From the NCBI RefSeq assembly GCF_003583365.1, contig NZ_QXED01000003.1, positions 806,001-870,000 of the forward strand: a DNA stretch of 64,000 nucleotides. The letters run 5' to 3'. Numbering within the stretch: the stretch's first letter is position 1; each line of letters begins with the position of its first letter. Position numbers and translations under genes: made by a program. The notes beneath the pieces are model-generated. The model saw only the letters and a program-made list of their open reading frames with translations, made no database searches and was not told where the DNA came from. This DNA is from Fibrisoma montanum (GTDB taxonomy: Bacteria; Bacteroidota; Bacteroidia; Cytophagales; Spirosomataceae). Shown piece by piece: positions 42,752-51,540 of the stretch.

Positions 42752-44248
42752 ATGAAACTACCCGTTACCTGTCTGCTGCTGATTATCTATGGGTTGTTCC
42801 AGCCCGCATTTGCCCAGACGACCTCATCGTCTCAGGCTACCCAACGCCCTAATTTCGTGCTGATTGTCGGCGACGACCACGATCTGAGTGCAGTTGGCTG
42901 CTACGGCAACCGCCAGGTAAAAACGCCCCATCTGGATTACCTGGCCAACGAGGGCGTTCGGTTTACCCGTGCCTATGCTACTACGTCGTCGTGCAGCCCC
43001 AGCCGGTCGACCCTGCTGTCGGGGCGGCACAATCACAACAACGGGCAATACGGTCTGGCTCACGCTACGCACCATTTTCGCTCCCACGAAGAGTTGAAAA
43101 CCATGCCGGCCCTGCTGCACGATGCCGGCTATACCACGGCCCGCATCGGTAAATACCACGTAGCCCCCGCCAGCGCCTACCCCTTCGACAAAGCCCTGAG
43201 CGAAGACGGCTCTAACCCGGTGAAGATGGCTGCTCTGTGCGCCGATTTCCTGGAAACCAACCGAAACAAGCCGTTTTTTCTGTACTTCTGCACTACTGAT
43301 CCGCACCGGGCCGGTTCCAATAAAAACCTGCCGCACGGGGCCAACCCCCACGGCAACAAACCGAATGGTCACGAAGGGGTGACCGAGACGCCGTATGGAA
43401 TGGATTCGCTGCGGGTACCGTATTTCCTGCCCGACGCCCCCGAAACCAAAGCAGAACTGGCGCAGTACTACCAGTCGGTGTCGCGCATGGACCAGGGCAT
43501 CGGACGGCTGTTCGATCAACTGAAGGAAAAAGGGCTGTGGGACAACACCATCGTGATTTACCTCTCCGACAATGGCATGCCGGTGCCCGGTGCCAAAACG
43601 ACACATTACGAGCCGGGTGTGCGGCTGCCGCTCATCGTCCGGAATCCCTACTCGACCCGCAGAAATCAGGTGTGCGACGAACTGGTATCGTGGGTAGACG
43701 TAGCGCCGACGCTGCTGGATTTTGCCGGACTCAACCCGCCTGTACTCGCTACATCGAGCCGGTCACAGGGTGGTGGTGAATACGGCGAACGAGGCCCAAC
43801 GTCGTATTTCCACGGCAAATCCTGGAAACCGTACTTCGACCGTACCGGCGGAACAACCCAGTTCCGGGGTGATACGGTTTTTCTGTCGCATACCTTCCAC
43901 GAGGTTACGATGTATTACCCCATGCGATCGGTGGTGACCAAACGCTACAAGCTGATCTGGAACATAGCGCACGACCTGCCGTTCCCCTTTGCAGCCGACC
44001 TCTGGAGTTCAGCCACCTGGCAGGGTTTTCTGACATCCGGAAAGACGCAGTACGGCCAGCGAAGCAAAGATGCGTACGTGCGTCGCCCGGCGTTTGAACT
44101 GTACGATCTCGAAAAAGACCCGCAGGAACGAACAAATCTGGCGGGCAGCAAAGCGCACAAAGCAACGTATGAGACGCTGCTGGCGTCGCTGCGAAACTTT
44201 CAGGAGGTTACCAACGACCCCTGGCGCGTGAAGTGGACGCACGAGTAA
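42752..44248 (+). CDS. Sulfatase (S1 family), CSPSR type, isolated
   Basis: A 498-aa exported sulfatase. The signal peptide ends at about residue 22 (PAFAQ). The metal site is VGDDHDLSAVGCYG, and the formylglycine motif is C81-S-P-S-R85 followed by STLLSG. YLSDNGMP is the later metal motif. It differs from the six sulfatases of the 17.9-31.8 kb cluster in the DDHD form and in its C-terminal region (RKTQYGQRS-like strings), so it is probably of a different specificity. It is alone, between the tetR group and a convergent minus-strand operon (5-bp gap to the next gene), and its link to the main locus is only functional inference. Confidence 0.92.
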   Translation: MKLPVTCLLLIIYGLFQPAFAQTTSSSQATQRPNFVLIVGDDHDLSAVGCYGNRQVKTPHLDYLANEGVRFTRAYATTSSCSPSRSTLLSGRHNHNNGQYGLAHATHHFRSHEELKTMPALLHDAGYTTARIGKYHVAPASAYPFDKALSEDGSNPVKMAALCADFLETNRNKPFFLYFCTTDPHRAGSNKNLPHGANPHGNKPNGHEGVTETPYGMDSLRVPYFLPDAPETKAELAQYYQSVSRMDQGIGRLFDQLKEKGLWDNTIVIYLSDNGMPVPGAKTTHYEPGVRLPLIVRNPYSTRRNQVCDELVSWVDVAPTLLDFAGLNPPVLATSSRSQGGGEYGERGPTSYFHGKSWKPYFDRTGGTTQFRGDTVFLSHTFHEVTMYYPMRSVVTKRYKLIWNIAHDLPFPFAADLWSSATWQGFLTSGKTQYGQRSKDAYVRRPAFELYDLEKDPQERTNLAGSKAHKATYETLLASLRNFQEVTNDPWRVKWTHE

Positions 44249-44252
44249 GCGG

Positions 44253-45059
44253 TCAGGACGGCGCTACCCGCTGGTCCAGCCAGGTATAGCTTTCCCCCAA
44301 AAAAACGGTCACGGTTTCTTCGGTTTCGATGGCCGACAGGGGCAGAAACGCCCCTTTCCAGTCGTCTGTGATCAGCCACCGTCCGGCAGACAGTGTGGGG
44401 GCGGCTCGGAAGTTAACAGCGCGCGTGCTGTCGTAGCCGGACAGGTAGAAATACGGTTCGTTGCTCAGCGAATCGGCAATGGCATAACCGGCCCAGATAG
44501 CCGCCCGCTCCCGACCGGTTGCATCCCGCAGGGAGTAGTAAACGCCCGTGTCGAAATGATGCGGCCAGACGCGCACCTCACTGCTGCGGCCACTCCATTC
44601 GTTCAGCCAGTCGAGCGACGTATTAGCCAGCGTTCGCCATTGCCCCCACGCCCGCAGCCCGGCCGGACGAACGTAGGGCGTATCCGGAGCCACGGGCGGG
44701 TCGAGCTGGTAATTCAACGGTTTGATGGCCTGTAGGTCCCAGGCCTGTAACTGGCTTTTCCACCAGGCCAGGGCATCGGCCGGCATCCGGGTTTCGGGCG
44801 AAAACGACGCCACGACCGCTTCAGCCTGATCGATGAACGCCAGGGTGAAGGTTTCGGTGTCAATAACCAGCTTTTTTGCCTGCCCGTTGCGGATAAACGG
44901 CCGACCTTCCAGCCGTTGCCGGGTGGAATTCCAGCCCATATTCGCGTGGCTGTCGTCGGGTTGTTGATCGAGCAGTTGGGTACCGGTCAGGGCAACGAGC
45001 TGAGCTAGACTGTGCAGCACACGGTCGGCCTCATTGATGGTCGCGGGGTTGATGTTCAT
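44253..45059 (-). CDS. Uncharacterised protein
   Basis: A 268-aa predicted cytoplasmic protein of unknown function. Start taken at the ATG at 45059 (MNINPATINEADRVL), since the 39 residues upstream in frame are Arg- and Pro-rich and overlap the Crp gene. Visible features are a VWPHHFDTGVYYSLRD segment, a central EPYFYLSGYDSTR segment and several Trp residues, with no catalytic motif I can name. It is the last gene of a minus-strand group that runs from TANGO2/NRDE through ATP-grasp, CoaB-like and Crp genes, lying 34 bp downstream of the Crp gene. Function not assigned. Confidence 0.7.
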   Translation of the reverse strand: MNINPATINEADRVLHSLAQLVALTGTQLLDQQPDDSHANMGWNSTRQRLEGRPFIRNGQAKKLVIDTETFTLAFIDQAEAVVASFSPETRMPADALAWWKSQLQAWDLQAIKPLNYQLDPPVAPDTPYVRPAGLRAWGQWRTLANTSLDWLNEWSGRSSEVRVWPHHFDTGVYYSLRDATGRERAAIWAGYAIADSLSNEPYFYLSGYDSTRAVNFRAAPTLSAGRWLITDDWKGAFLPLSAIETEETVTVFLGESYTWLDQRVAPS

Positions 45060-45093
45060 GGTGGGTGGTCTGGGTTCTGGCGAGGTCCGGTGA

Positions 45094-45771
45094 TTAAGCC
45101 ACATCCAGCAGCGCCGGATTCGTAATAATAATCTGGTTTCGGTTATACGCCAGCATCCCCGCCTGCCGGTATTCACTGAACAGTTCGCTGACCACCTGTC
45201 GGTTGCTGCATATCATCCGAGATATATCCTTGTGCGTCAAGTAGTTGTTGAGAACGTACGGCTGACCAGGTTTGGCATCCTTCTCGACCCACTCTTTCAG
45301 AAACAGCCGGAAGCGGGTCCGCACGTCCTTGTACATCAGGTTAATGTATCGGTTTTCGACTTTTCGTAACCGCAGCCCAACCAGTTTGGTGAACCGGATG
45401 CCGAGCGTGGGGTTCTGCTGAATGACGCGCTCAAAATCAGATACCAGAAAGCTGCAGAACGTGACGTAGTCCGACAGCACGACGGCGTATTGATTGCTTT
45501 CGGCCGGTGTCAGCGTAAATTGCCCAAAGAGATCGTCGGGGCGCAGTATCTCAATGAGTTGTTCATTGCCTTCCTCGTCCAGTTCTACAACCTTCAGAAT
45601 ACCTACTTTTAACGTATACACCCGGTTTTCGTCCTGCGACAGGTTGATTATATCCCCCTTGCGGTGCGAGCGAAAATGACTCAGGTAGCAGATCTCGTTG
45701 ATGGCGTTGCGCGACAGTTCATCGAAAAGCTGATGATTCTTCAGGTACCAGTATTTAGTTTCGTTTGTCAT
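45094..45771 (-). CDS. Crp/Fnr-family transcriptional regulator
   Basis: A 225-aa regulator with an N-terminal cyclic-nucleotide-binding-like beta barrel (about 25-130) and a C-terminal winged helix-turn-helix (about 165-220, LTHKDISRMICSNRQVVSELFSEYR). No cysteine cluster for an iron-sulfur centre is seen, so it is not a classic FNR. The gene sits 8 bp from the CoaB-like gene and 34 bp from the following unknown gene, in a compact minus-strand group. It may control that group; the effector is unknown. Length and domain order are normal for the Bacteroidota Crp type. Confidence 0.92.
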   Translation of the reverse strand: MTNETKYWYLKNHQLFDELSRNAINEICYLSHFRSHRKGDIINLSQDENRVYTLKVGILKVVELDEEGNEQLIEILRPDDLFGQFTLTPAESNQYAVVLSDYVTFCSFLVSDFERVIQQNPTLGIRFTKLVGLRLRKVENRYINLMYKDVRTRFRLFLKEWVEKDAKPGQPYVLNNYLTHKDISRMICSNRQVVSELFSEYRQAGMLAYNRNQIIITNPALLDVA

Positions 45772-45779
45772 GGTCTGTG

Positions 45780-46475
45780 TCAGTTCAGAGGCATAGTATT
45801 CAGCGCCACGCTGACTTCATCGGCAATGTCGTGGGCTACGGCCCGTTTGGCCTTTAATCCAAAGCGATGAATGGCCCCGTCGCGGTGCAGTATGGTAACC
45901 TGGTTCGTATCGTGCCCAAACGCAGCCCCCTGGTCCCGGAGCGAGTTCAGGACAATCAGGTCCAGGTTCTTGCTGACCAGCTTGGCCCGGGCGTTGGCCA
46001 GTTCGTTGTCCGTTTCCAGCGCAAAGCCAACCAGAAACTGATCGTCGCGTTTCTGCCGGCCCAGACTGGCCGCGATGTCGACAGTCCTGACAAGTTCCAG
46101 TAGGAACGCTGGTTCCTTCGTCTTGATCTTCCGGTCGGCCACCACTTTAGGCGTGTAATCGGCAACGGCTGCGGCCAGCACGGTAATCGAAGCCGTGGGA
46201 AAGTAATCCAGACAGGCCGCGTACATCTCAGCCGCCGACTGCACGCGCACGACGGCAATGGCCGGGTGGCTGGCGGTCTGGCTGGTTGGGCCGCTGACGA
46301 GCGTGACCGTAGCCCCGCGCTCGGCCAGTACCTCGGCTACGGCATATCCCATTTTTCCGGTTGACTGGTTACTGATGTACCGCACGGGGTCAATAGCTTC
46401 GTGCGTTGGGCCGGCCGTTACCAGGGCGTGAAGACCCGACAAATCGGTGTTGATGGTGGCAAATAGTGGGTTCAT
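45780..46475 (-). CDS. Phosphopantothenate-cysteine ligase (CoaB-like), solo domain
   Basis: A 231-aa protein matching the CoaB half of the coenzyme A biosynthesis enzyme. It joins 4'-phosphopantothenate to cysteine using a nucleotide. The family start ALVTAGPTHEAIDPVRYISNQSTGKMG is intact, and AAAVADYTPK and the KIKTKE segment fit the active-site region. The CoaC decarboxylase half, normally fused in front in most bacteria, is absent. It lies next to a Crp regulator and an ATP-grasp enzyme. It may be a second, accessory copy or act on a different substrate. A normal coaBC gene could lie elsewhere in the genome. Confidence 0.85.
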   Translation of the reverse strand: MNPLFATINTDLSGLHALVTAGPTHEAIDPVRYISNQSTGKMGYAVAEVLAERGATVTLVSGPTSQTASHPAIAVVRVQSAAEMYAACLDYFPTASITVLAAAVADYTPKVVADRKIKTKEPAFLLELVRTVDIAASLGRQKRDDQFLVGFALETDNELANARAKLVSKNLDLIVLNSLRDQGAAFGHDTNQVTILHRDGAIHRFGLKAKRAVAHDIADEVSVALNTMPLN

Positions 46476-46509
46476 TAGCTTGTTGTTTTTGACTAATCGT
46501 GTATCAGAT

Positions 46510-47619
46510 TTATTTGTTTCGTTGAATCCGTCGCCAGATTCGGACCACCTCGCTCAGCGTCATGTAGGCCACGCCCCGGCGATGATTCTCGCGGCTGATG
46601 TCATACAGCACCCGCCAGTGACTTACCAGTACGTTCCAGGCCTCCCAGATCGAAAAGCCGGGCTGGTAGATATGCGCCGGTTCGGCCCCGGCCCCGTTCA
46701 GTTCCATGACCCTGATGTGTCGGCCGGCGTATAAATCAGCCATGCTGCGGGTGCGGAGGTCGTAACGGCCGTAATAGAATCCGTCGATGGGTGCGCTGAT
46801 GCGGTCGAAAACGCGGGTCAGCCCGGGCGTAATCAGGTGGTTGGCATCCAGAAACGTAGTGCCCTTGCTGTGGTTCCCGATCGGCACCAGCGTAATTACC
46901 TCCCCCGGGGCCGGTATCTCATGAAAGCGGTGACCGTACTTGGCCGTCAGGGCGGGCAGTTGCAGAATGGCCCGTTCGTTCTGCATGATCAGTTCTTCAA
47001 TGCAGTTTTGCCCGTTGCCCCGGATGGTCAGAAACGCCTTCTGCACAATGGACGAAATTACCCCCTGCACCTGGCCCGGAAAACGGTAGTAAAACACCCC
47101 CAGTTCGAGCGGTTCGTCGACGTACTCCTGAATCAGGAAATCGACCGGACTGCCCTGGCAATAATTAACCAGGTCTTCCCAATGCTCCAGCTTTTCGACC
47201 CGCCAGCCACGCTCACCCACATTGGGTTTGGCAATCAGCGGAAACGTCAGGCCGTGCGCGTCGATCTGCGCAAATACGTCGTTGATGTGGGTATCGGCTG
47301 GGACAAACAGCGTCTTTGGCTTGAACTCGTCGCTGATCAGATCCAGAATATCAATTTTCGATTCGCCCAGCAGTCCGCCTGTCTCGATGGACGGGTTGGC
47401 CGCCGAAAAGAAAAATAGCGACCGCGCCTTGATCGACAGCCACAGGTGGTAGATGAAAATTGGGAAATAGACCACCGCAAATGGCCAATACTCCCAGTGC
47501 CGCAACCGGATGAAGAATGGACTGTTGAACCGGATGCGGGGTAGTAATGCCAGGAGTATCTCCCGGAGGCCGGCGGGCTGACGGACGGACGAACTAAGCG
47601 GTTGCATAGACTGATTCAT
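46510..47619 (-). CDS. ATP-grasp family protein, membrane-associated
   Basis: A 369-aa protein with a hydrophobic N-terminal part (WPFAVVYFPIFIYHLWLSI, about 45-65) that may be membrane-associated, and a C-terminal ATP-grasp fold like D-Ala-D-Ala ligase or cyanophycin-synthetase-type enzymes (PLIAKPNVGERGWRVEKL, QEYVDEPLELGVFYYRFPG, MELNGAGAEPAHIYQP). It would couple ATP hydrolysis to forming an amide or peptide-like bond; the substrate is unknown. The start is 47619 or 47607, both overlapping the end of the TANGO2/NRDE gene, indicating translational coupling. Neighbouring a CoaB-like ligase, it may join a small-molecule pathway. Confidence 0.75.
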   Translation of the reverse strand: MNQSMQPLSSSVRQPAGLREILLALLPRIRFNSPFFIRLRHWEYWPFAVVYFPIFIYHLWLSIKARSLFFFSAANPSIETGGLLGESKIDILDLISDEFKPKTLFVPADTHINDVFAQIDAHGLTFPLIAKPNVGERGWRVEKLEHWEDLVNYCQGSPVDFLIQEYVDEPLELGVFYYRFPGQVQGVISSIVQKAFLTIRGNGQNCIEELIMQNERAILQLPALTAKYGHRFHEIPAPGEVITLVPIGNHSKGTTFLDANHLITPGLTRVFDRISAPIDGFYYGRYDLRTRSMADLYAGRHIRVMELNGAGAEPAHIYQPGFSIWEAWNVLVSHWRVLYDISRENHRRGVAYMTLSEVVRIWRRIQRNK

Positions 47620-48319
47620 GAATAGACACGTGGCTGAACGTTTGCTGCCCAAAATCTTCGTAAATCATTTCGGTCTGGCCGGGATGCTGCACAACGCTGG
47701 TCAGGCTAACCGTAAAAAGCTCGTTGTTGCGGTTCATTCTCAGGGCGTTGGCCTCATCACCGTCTCCGGTAAACTGATGAAACAGCCGAATGTCCCCAAC
47801 GGCGGGGGTTGGGTGGCTCAGTTGCCAGTCGCGAAACCAGGCTTCACGTCGGTCGATCACGTCGGCTGAGTAAAGCGTCACCGACGACCAGATGTGCGAC
47901 CGGTTGGGGTCTTTGTCGTGTACGAACAACCGCTGACCCGTCCAGCGCAATTCGGTCAGTCGGTTCCACTGAAGCGAAAGCAGCGTAAACGGCTCGATGC
48001 CGGTGAAGTCATACCCATCGACAAACGCCTGAATGGTGGGATACGTGAAGACGTGCAGCGGGACAAGGCCGCGGCTGTGTTGGTAAGGGGGTTGAGGCTG
48101 GTGGGGTACAAAGCCGCCGTTGAGCAGACAAACGGTCAGTTCGGCCGATGCAGCGATCCAGGTGCCGTGGCCCTGGGGATCTTTTGGAAACGTAACGGTA
48201 TGATCACCGATCCGTACCGGCTGCGGCAACTGAGCCGGTGGGCGGATGGCTTTCTCATCGCGGCTGTGCGTCAGGATAAAGCCGTTTGGCGTAAGAGGTA
48301 TATAGGTTGCGGTACACAT
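47594..48319 (-). CDS. NRDE/TANGO2-family protein
   Basis: A 241-aa protein of the TANGO2/NRDE family, named for an N-R-D-E motif; here the equivalent is H-S-R-D-E at residues 18-22, in ILTHSRDE. Family start MCTATYIPLTPNGF is present, with Cys2 as the likely N-terminal nucleophile if Met is removed. The family is poorly characterised, with proposed roles in Golgi/mitochondrial function in eukaryotes and unknown roles in bacteria. It overlaps the ATP-grasp gene by 14-26 bp, so it is the first gene of the group running to 44253. Confidence 0.85.
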   Translation of the reverse strand: MCTATYIPLTPNGFILTHSRDEKAIRPPAQLPQPVRIGDHTVTFPKDPQGHGTWIAASAELTVCLLNGGFVPHQPQPPYQHSRGLVPLHVFTYPTIQAFVDGYDFTGIEPFTLLSLQWNRLTELRWTGQRLFVHDKDPNRSHIWSSVTLYSADVIDRREAWFRDWQLSHPTPAVGDIRLFHQFTGDGDEANALRMNRNNELFTVSLTSVVQHPGQTEMIYEDFGQQTFSHVSIHESVYATA

Positions 48320-48474
48320 GCCAGTCGTAAAGCTGTTGCCTTATCTGCTGCAAGGGCCGTACCACGAGCCCAAAATCAGCTAACCAACTGACAATCAATA
48401 ATCAATACTCACATTAACCGGCAGCCAGGCCTGAACTAGTTACGAAATATCGTAAACCCTACGAGGGGCCGTAA

Positions 48475-50211
48475 CTAGTACCCGGCGGCCTGACCATCCT
48501 TCCGCATCTCAGAAGCGCCCCAAAAGATGCGATTGACCGGGTCCCATTGAATGGCCTGATAGCCACCGAAGAAGTCCGTTTCGGCCAGGCGATGCCCCCG
48601 CCGTTGCAGTTCAGTACGTACGTCTTTGCCGATACCGGATTCCAGCGCCAGCCGCCCGCCATCGGTCATAAGGGTGCCGATGGGCTCGCTGCTGCCCGAA
48701 TGACTGAACCGGGCGGCATCGCCGGCTTCCTGAACGTTCATGCCAAAATCGATCAGGTTGCACAGCACCTGCACGTGGCCCTGCGGCTGCACCGGTCCAC
48801 CCATAACCCCAAAGCTCAGAAAGGGCTGTCCATCCTTCAGCACGAAACCGGGAATGATGGTCGTGAACGGCCGTTTGCCGGGGGCGTAAACATTCGCGTG
48901 GCCGGGCTTCATCGTGAAGCTGGTCCCCCGGTTATGAAACACAAAGCCCAGTCCATCGGGCACCATGCCGCTGCCAAACTCCAGCATGTTGCTCTGTATC
49001 AACGACACCATATTGCCCTCCTCGTCGGCCACGCTCAGAAATACCGTGTCGCCGGTTTTCAGGGCGGGATCGCCAGCATCCAGGCGTTCGGCGGCTTTGT
49101 TCGGGTCGATCAGCTTCCGGCGCTGGGCTGCGTAGTCTTTCGACAACAGCCAGGTGAGCGGTACGTTGCTGAACTCCGGATCGGCGTAGTAGCGGGCCCG
49201 GTCTTCGTACGCCAGCTTTTTGGCTTCGACCAGCAGATGCAGGTACTCGGCGCTGTTGTGGCCCAGCTTTTTGAGGTCGTAGCCTTCCAGCATGTTCAAC
49301 ATTTGCAGAACCGCTACGCCCTGGCCGTTGGGTGGTAACTCGTAGACATCATAGCCACGGTAATTGACCGATACCGGCTCGATCCACGTACTCCGGTGGG
49401 CGGCTAAATCGTCCTTTCGCAGCGGCATCCCCGTTCGGCGGGCGTACTGGTCCATAACGTCTGCCAACCGGCCTTTGTAAAAAACATCGCGCCCGCCGGT
49501 GGCAATCGCTTCGTAAGTTCCGGCCAGATCGGGATTTTTGACGAGCTGCCCTTCGGCCGGAGACTGACCACCCGGCGAAAATGTCCGTTGAAAGTTGTCA
49601 AATTCGCCAATATCGTCCCGACTGGCGACCAGTCGCCGGATCGCCACCTGCCAGGAGTAGGCAATGACCTGCGCCACCGGAACCCCTTCCCTGGCGTAGC
49701 GGATGCCGGGGGCCAGTAGCGTGCGCATGGGCAGCTTGCCAAACCGACCGTGGAGCTGAAACCAGCCATCGACGGCCCCCGGCACCGAAACCGACAGCGG
49801 ACCGTACAACGGAAGCTGGGGGCGGCTGCCCAGTCGCTGCTGCATGGCTTCGTAGGTGAGCCCTCTGGGCGATCGGCCACTGGCGTTGAGGGCGTAGAGC
49901 CGACGGTCTTTGGCCGACCAGACCAGGGCGAACAGGTCGCCCCCAATGCCGCAGTTGTTGGGTTCGACCAGGCCGAGCAGGGCATTGGCGGCAATGGCAG
50001 CATCAATGGCCGTACCACCCTGCTTCAGTACGTCCAGACCAACCTGCGTAGCCAGCGGATGACTGGTAGCCACCATGCCATGCCGACCCAGTACGGGACT
50101 GCGGGTGGCAAAATTGGCCCCGGCGACGCGGTCGCCTTTGCCGGTGTTCTGTCCGTAGAGGTGGGTAACCAGTACGGTCAGGAGTAGAAAAAGTACGGTT
50201 GGTCGAGTCAT
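48475..50211 (-). CDS. Gamma-glutamyltransferase
   Basis: A 578-aa exported enzyme that transfers the gamma-glutamyl group of glutathione or related amides, or hydrolyses it. Signal peptide (about 1-22), then the small gamma-glutamyltransferase motifs HGMVATSHPLATQVGLDVLKQGG and EPNNCGIGGDLFALVW. The catalytic threonine, at which the precursor is cleaved into two subunits, is Thr389 in KTGDTVFLSVADEEG; the site reads DTV rather than the common TTH. Later motifs (LEFGSGMVPDG, ARFSHSGSSEP) are intact. The ATG at 50211 is the start. It is a single gene, with an unusual hairpin just upstream at 50217-50294. Confidence 0.93.
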   Translation of the reverse strand: MTRPTVLFLLLTVLVTHLYGQNTGKGDRVAGANFATRSPVLGRHGMVATSHPLATQVGLDVLKQGGTAIDAAIAANALLGLVEPNNCGIGGDLFALVWSAKDRRLYALNASGRSPRGLTYEAMQQRLGSRPQLPLYGPLSVSVPGAVDGWFQLHGRFGKLPMRTLLAPGIRYAREGVPVAQVIAYSWQVAIRRLVASRDDIGEFDNFQRTFSPGGQSPAEGQLVKNPDLAGTYEAIATGGRDVFYKGRLADVMDQYARRTGMPLRKDDLAAHRSTWIEPVSVNYRGYDVYELPPNGQGVAVLQMLNMLEGYDLKKLGHNSAEYLHLLVEAKKLAYEDRARYYADPEFSNVPLTWLLSKDYAAQRRKLIDPNKAAERLDAGDPALKTGDTVFLSVADEEGNMVSLIQSNMLEFGSGMVPDGLGFVFHNRGTSFTMKPGHANVYAPGKRPFTTIIPGFVLKDGQPFLSFGVMGGPVQPQGHVQVLCNLIDFGMNVQEAGDAARFSHSGSSEPIGTLMTDGGRLALESGIGKDVRTELQRRGHRLAETDFFGGYQAIQWDPVNRIFWGASEMRKDGQAAGY

Positions 50212-50216
50212 GAACA

Positions 50217-50294
50217 AAAGCCGCTTACGACGGAGCCGGGGGGACCAGATGCAGCTGGCAGGCCCTCCCCGACCTCATACGCATAAGCGGCTTT
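50217..50294 (-). promoter_or_regulatory. Terminator-like hairpin abutting the gamma-glutamyltransferase start
   Basis: On the minus strand AAAGCCGCTTA (50294-50284) pairs with TAAGCGGCTTT (50227-50217), and the inner 56 nt can pair imperfectly (GAGGTCGGGG against CCCCCGGCTCC). The stem is followed by TGTTC and then the ATG at 50211. It could terminate the SDR transcript or act as a leader structure that hides the ribosome-binding site of the gamma-glutamyltransferase gene. Confidence 0.5.
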
Positions 50295-50309
50295 GGGGTA
50301 ATCTCTACT

Positions 50310-51152
50310 TTACCCAACCGACTCGAATACGGCCCGGCTGGCTACGTCGCGGCTGGCTTCCACGTCCTGCCGGAGGCTCTCTATCTTACTCGTGATCGAT
50401 GCCAGAGCAATGCGACCCAGCGGGAGCCGAAGGGGTGGCTTTTCCTGGAGGCTCAGCTGCCAGATGGCTTCGGCGGCTTTGGCAGGATCACCTTCCTGCC
50501 GACCATGTACCTGGGCCATTCGTTCGCGAAAGGCGCCGGCGGTGGGTTCATAATCAGCCAGCCGTTGCGCTGCCTGCCCGAAGCCAGCACCCGCAAAAGC
50601 CGTCCGGAATGGTCCCGGCTCGACAATACTCACCCTGATGCCGAGGGGGGCTACCTCGGCCGCCAGGGCTTCACTGGCCCCTTCCAGCGCAAATTTACTG
50701 GCGTTGTACCCCCCGAAGCCCGGAAAAGCCTTGACGCCCCCGTGCGACGATAGCTGGATGATGTGCCCGCTCCGTTGTCGCCGAAACAGGGGCAGAAACG
50801 CGTTGGTAAGCGCAATAGGCCCAAAGAAATTGGTCTCAAAGATGGTACGCAGCTCCGCATCGGTAGTCTCCTCAATGGCCCCGGCAAAGCCAGAACCGGC
50901 GTTGTTGACCAATACATCTATCCGCCCGAAATCACGTTCAACCGCCTGCGCGACCTTTAAAAATTGATCCGGCCGGGTAAGGTCCAGCTGCAACGCCGAG
51001 CCCCGACCGGCGTTGGCTGCGGTGAAGTCGGCAACCTGTTCCGGCTGACGAAACGTGCCGATCACCCAATCGCCCTGCTCCATCACCAACTCTGCCAGGG
51101 CTTTGCCCAGCCCGCTCGATACGCCCGTGATCACCCAGATTCTTCTGTCCAT
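50310..51152 (-). CDS. Short-chain dehydrogenase/reductase
   Basis: A 280-aa SDR-family oxidoreductase. It shows TGVSSGLG near residue 9 for the cofactor, VLVNNAGSGFAG, and the catalytic S (LSSHGG) with Y-N-A-S-K (GGYNASKFALEG). The start at 51152 (MDRRIWVIT) is the natural ATG; the ORF extends to a TTG at 51161. It belongs to the retinol-dehydrogenase-like group of SDRs often seen in Bacteroidota, in a cytoplasmic role on an unknown substrate. It is next to an NTF2-like gene (35-bp gap), with which it may be co-transcribed. Confidence 0.92.
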   Translation of the reverse strand: MDRRIWVITGVSSGLGKALAELVMEQGDWVIGTFRQPEQVADFTAANAGRGSALQLDLTRPDQFLKVAQAVERDFGRIDVLVNNAGSGFAGAIEETTDAELRTIFETNFFGPIALTNAFLPLFRRQRSGHIIQLSSHGGVKAFPGFGGYNASKFALEGASEALAAEVAPLGIRVSIVEPGPFRTAFAGAGFGQAAQRLADYEPTAGAFRERMAQVHGRQEGDPAKAAEAIWQLSLQEKPPLRLPLGRIALASITSKIESLRQDVEASRDVASRAVFESVG

Positions 51153-51186
51153 ATTTTGCAATCAGTAAACCAGTTGGGATAATCTT

Positions 51187-51540
51187 TTAAGCCGCGTAGT
51201 ACTCACGAATTATTTTGCCATCCTGCCAGTCCTGAATCGCCACCTCGACAAGTTTAACAGGTCCGTTATCCGCATGATCGTAGTCGAGCGACCAGACTAA
51301 AAAACTTCGGTTTCCCTTAACAACTTTGCCTACTGCGGTAAAGTCCCGCACCGCTTTTACTTTAGCGAGTAATTCCTCTCCAATTCGTCGGTTTTCAATT
51401 TTCCCTTTGTGGGTAACCCCATCAAGGTCTGTTTTTTCAATGTCATTATGATAAAATTCGTCAAATGTCTCCAGGGCTTTACCGGATGCCATCATAGAAA
51501 TTAATCTATCCAGTTCTGCTGAAATCTGTTGTTCTGTCAT
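51187..51540 (-). CDS. SnoaL/NTF2-like small protein
   Basis: A 117-aa protein with an NTF2-like alpha+beta fold (MASGKALETFDEFYHNDIEKTDLDG, then KVKAVRDFTAVGKVVKG and the C-terminal DWQDGKIIREYYAA). Such proteins bind small molecules or catalyse isomerase-type reactions, or have no known activity. I chose the ATG at 51540 (MTEQQISAEL), as the first 18 residues of the longer frame are unlike the family. It is probably co-transcribed with the SDR gene. Specific role unknown. Confidence 0.85.
   Translation of the reverse strand: MTEQQISAELDRLISMMASGKALETFDEFYHNDIEKTDLDGVTHKGKIENRRIGEELLAKVKAVRDFTAVGKVVKGNRSFLVWSLDYDHADNGPVKLVEVAIQDWQDGKIIREYYAA

Noticed and set aside
48435..48479. 10-bp inverted repeat ACTAGTTACG/CGTAACTAGT at the end of the gamma-glutamyltransferase gene
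   Set aside because: The loop is 25 nt and there is no T tract. It overlaps the stop codon of the gene and cannot be called a terminator with confidence.
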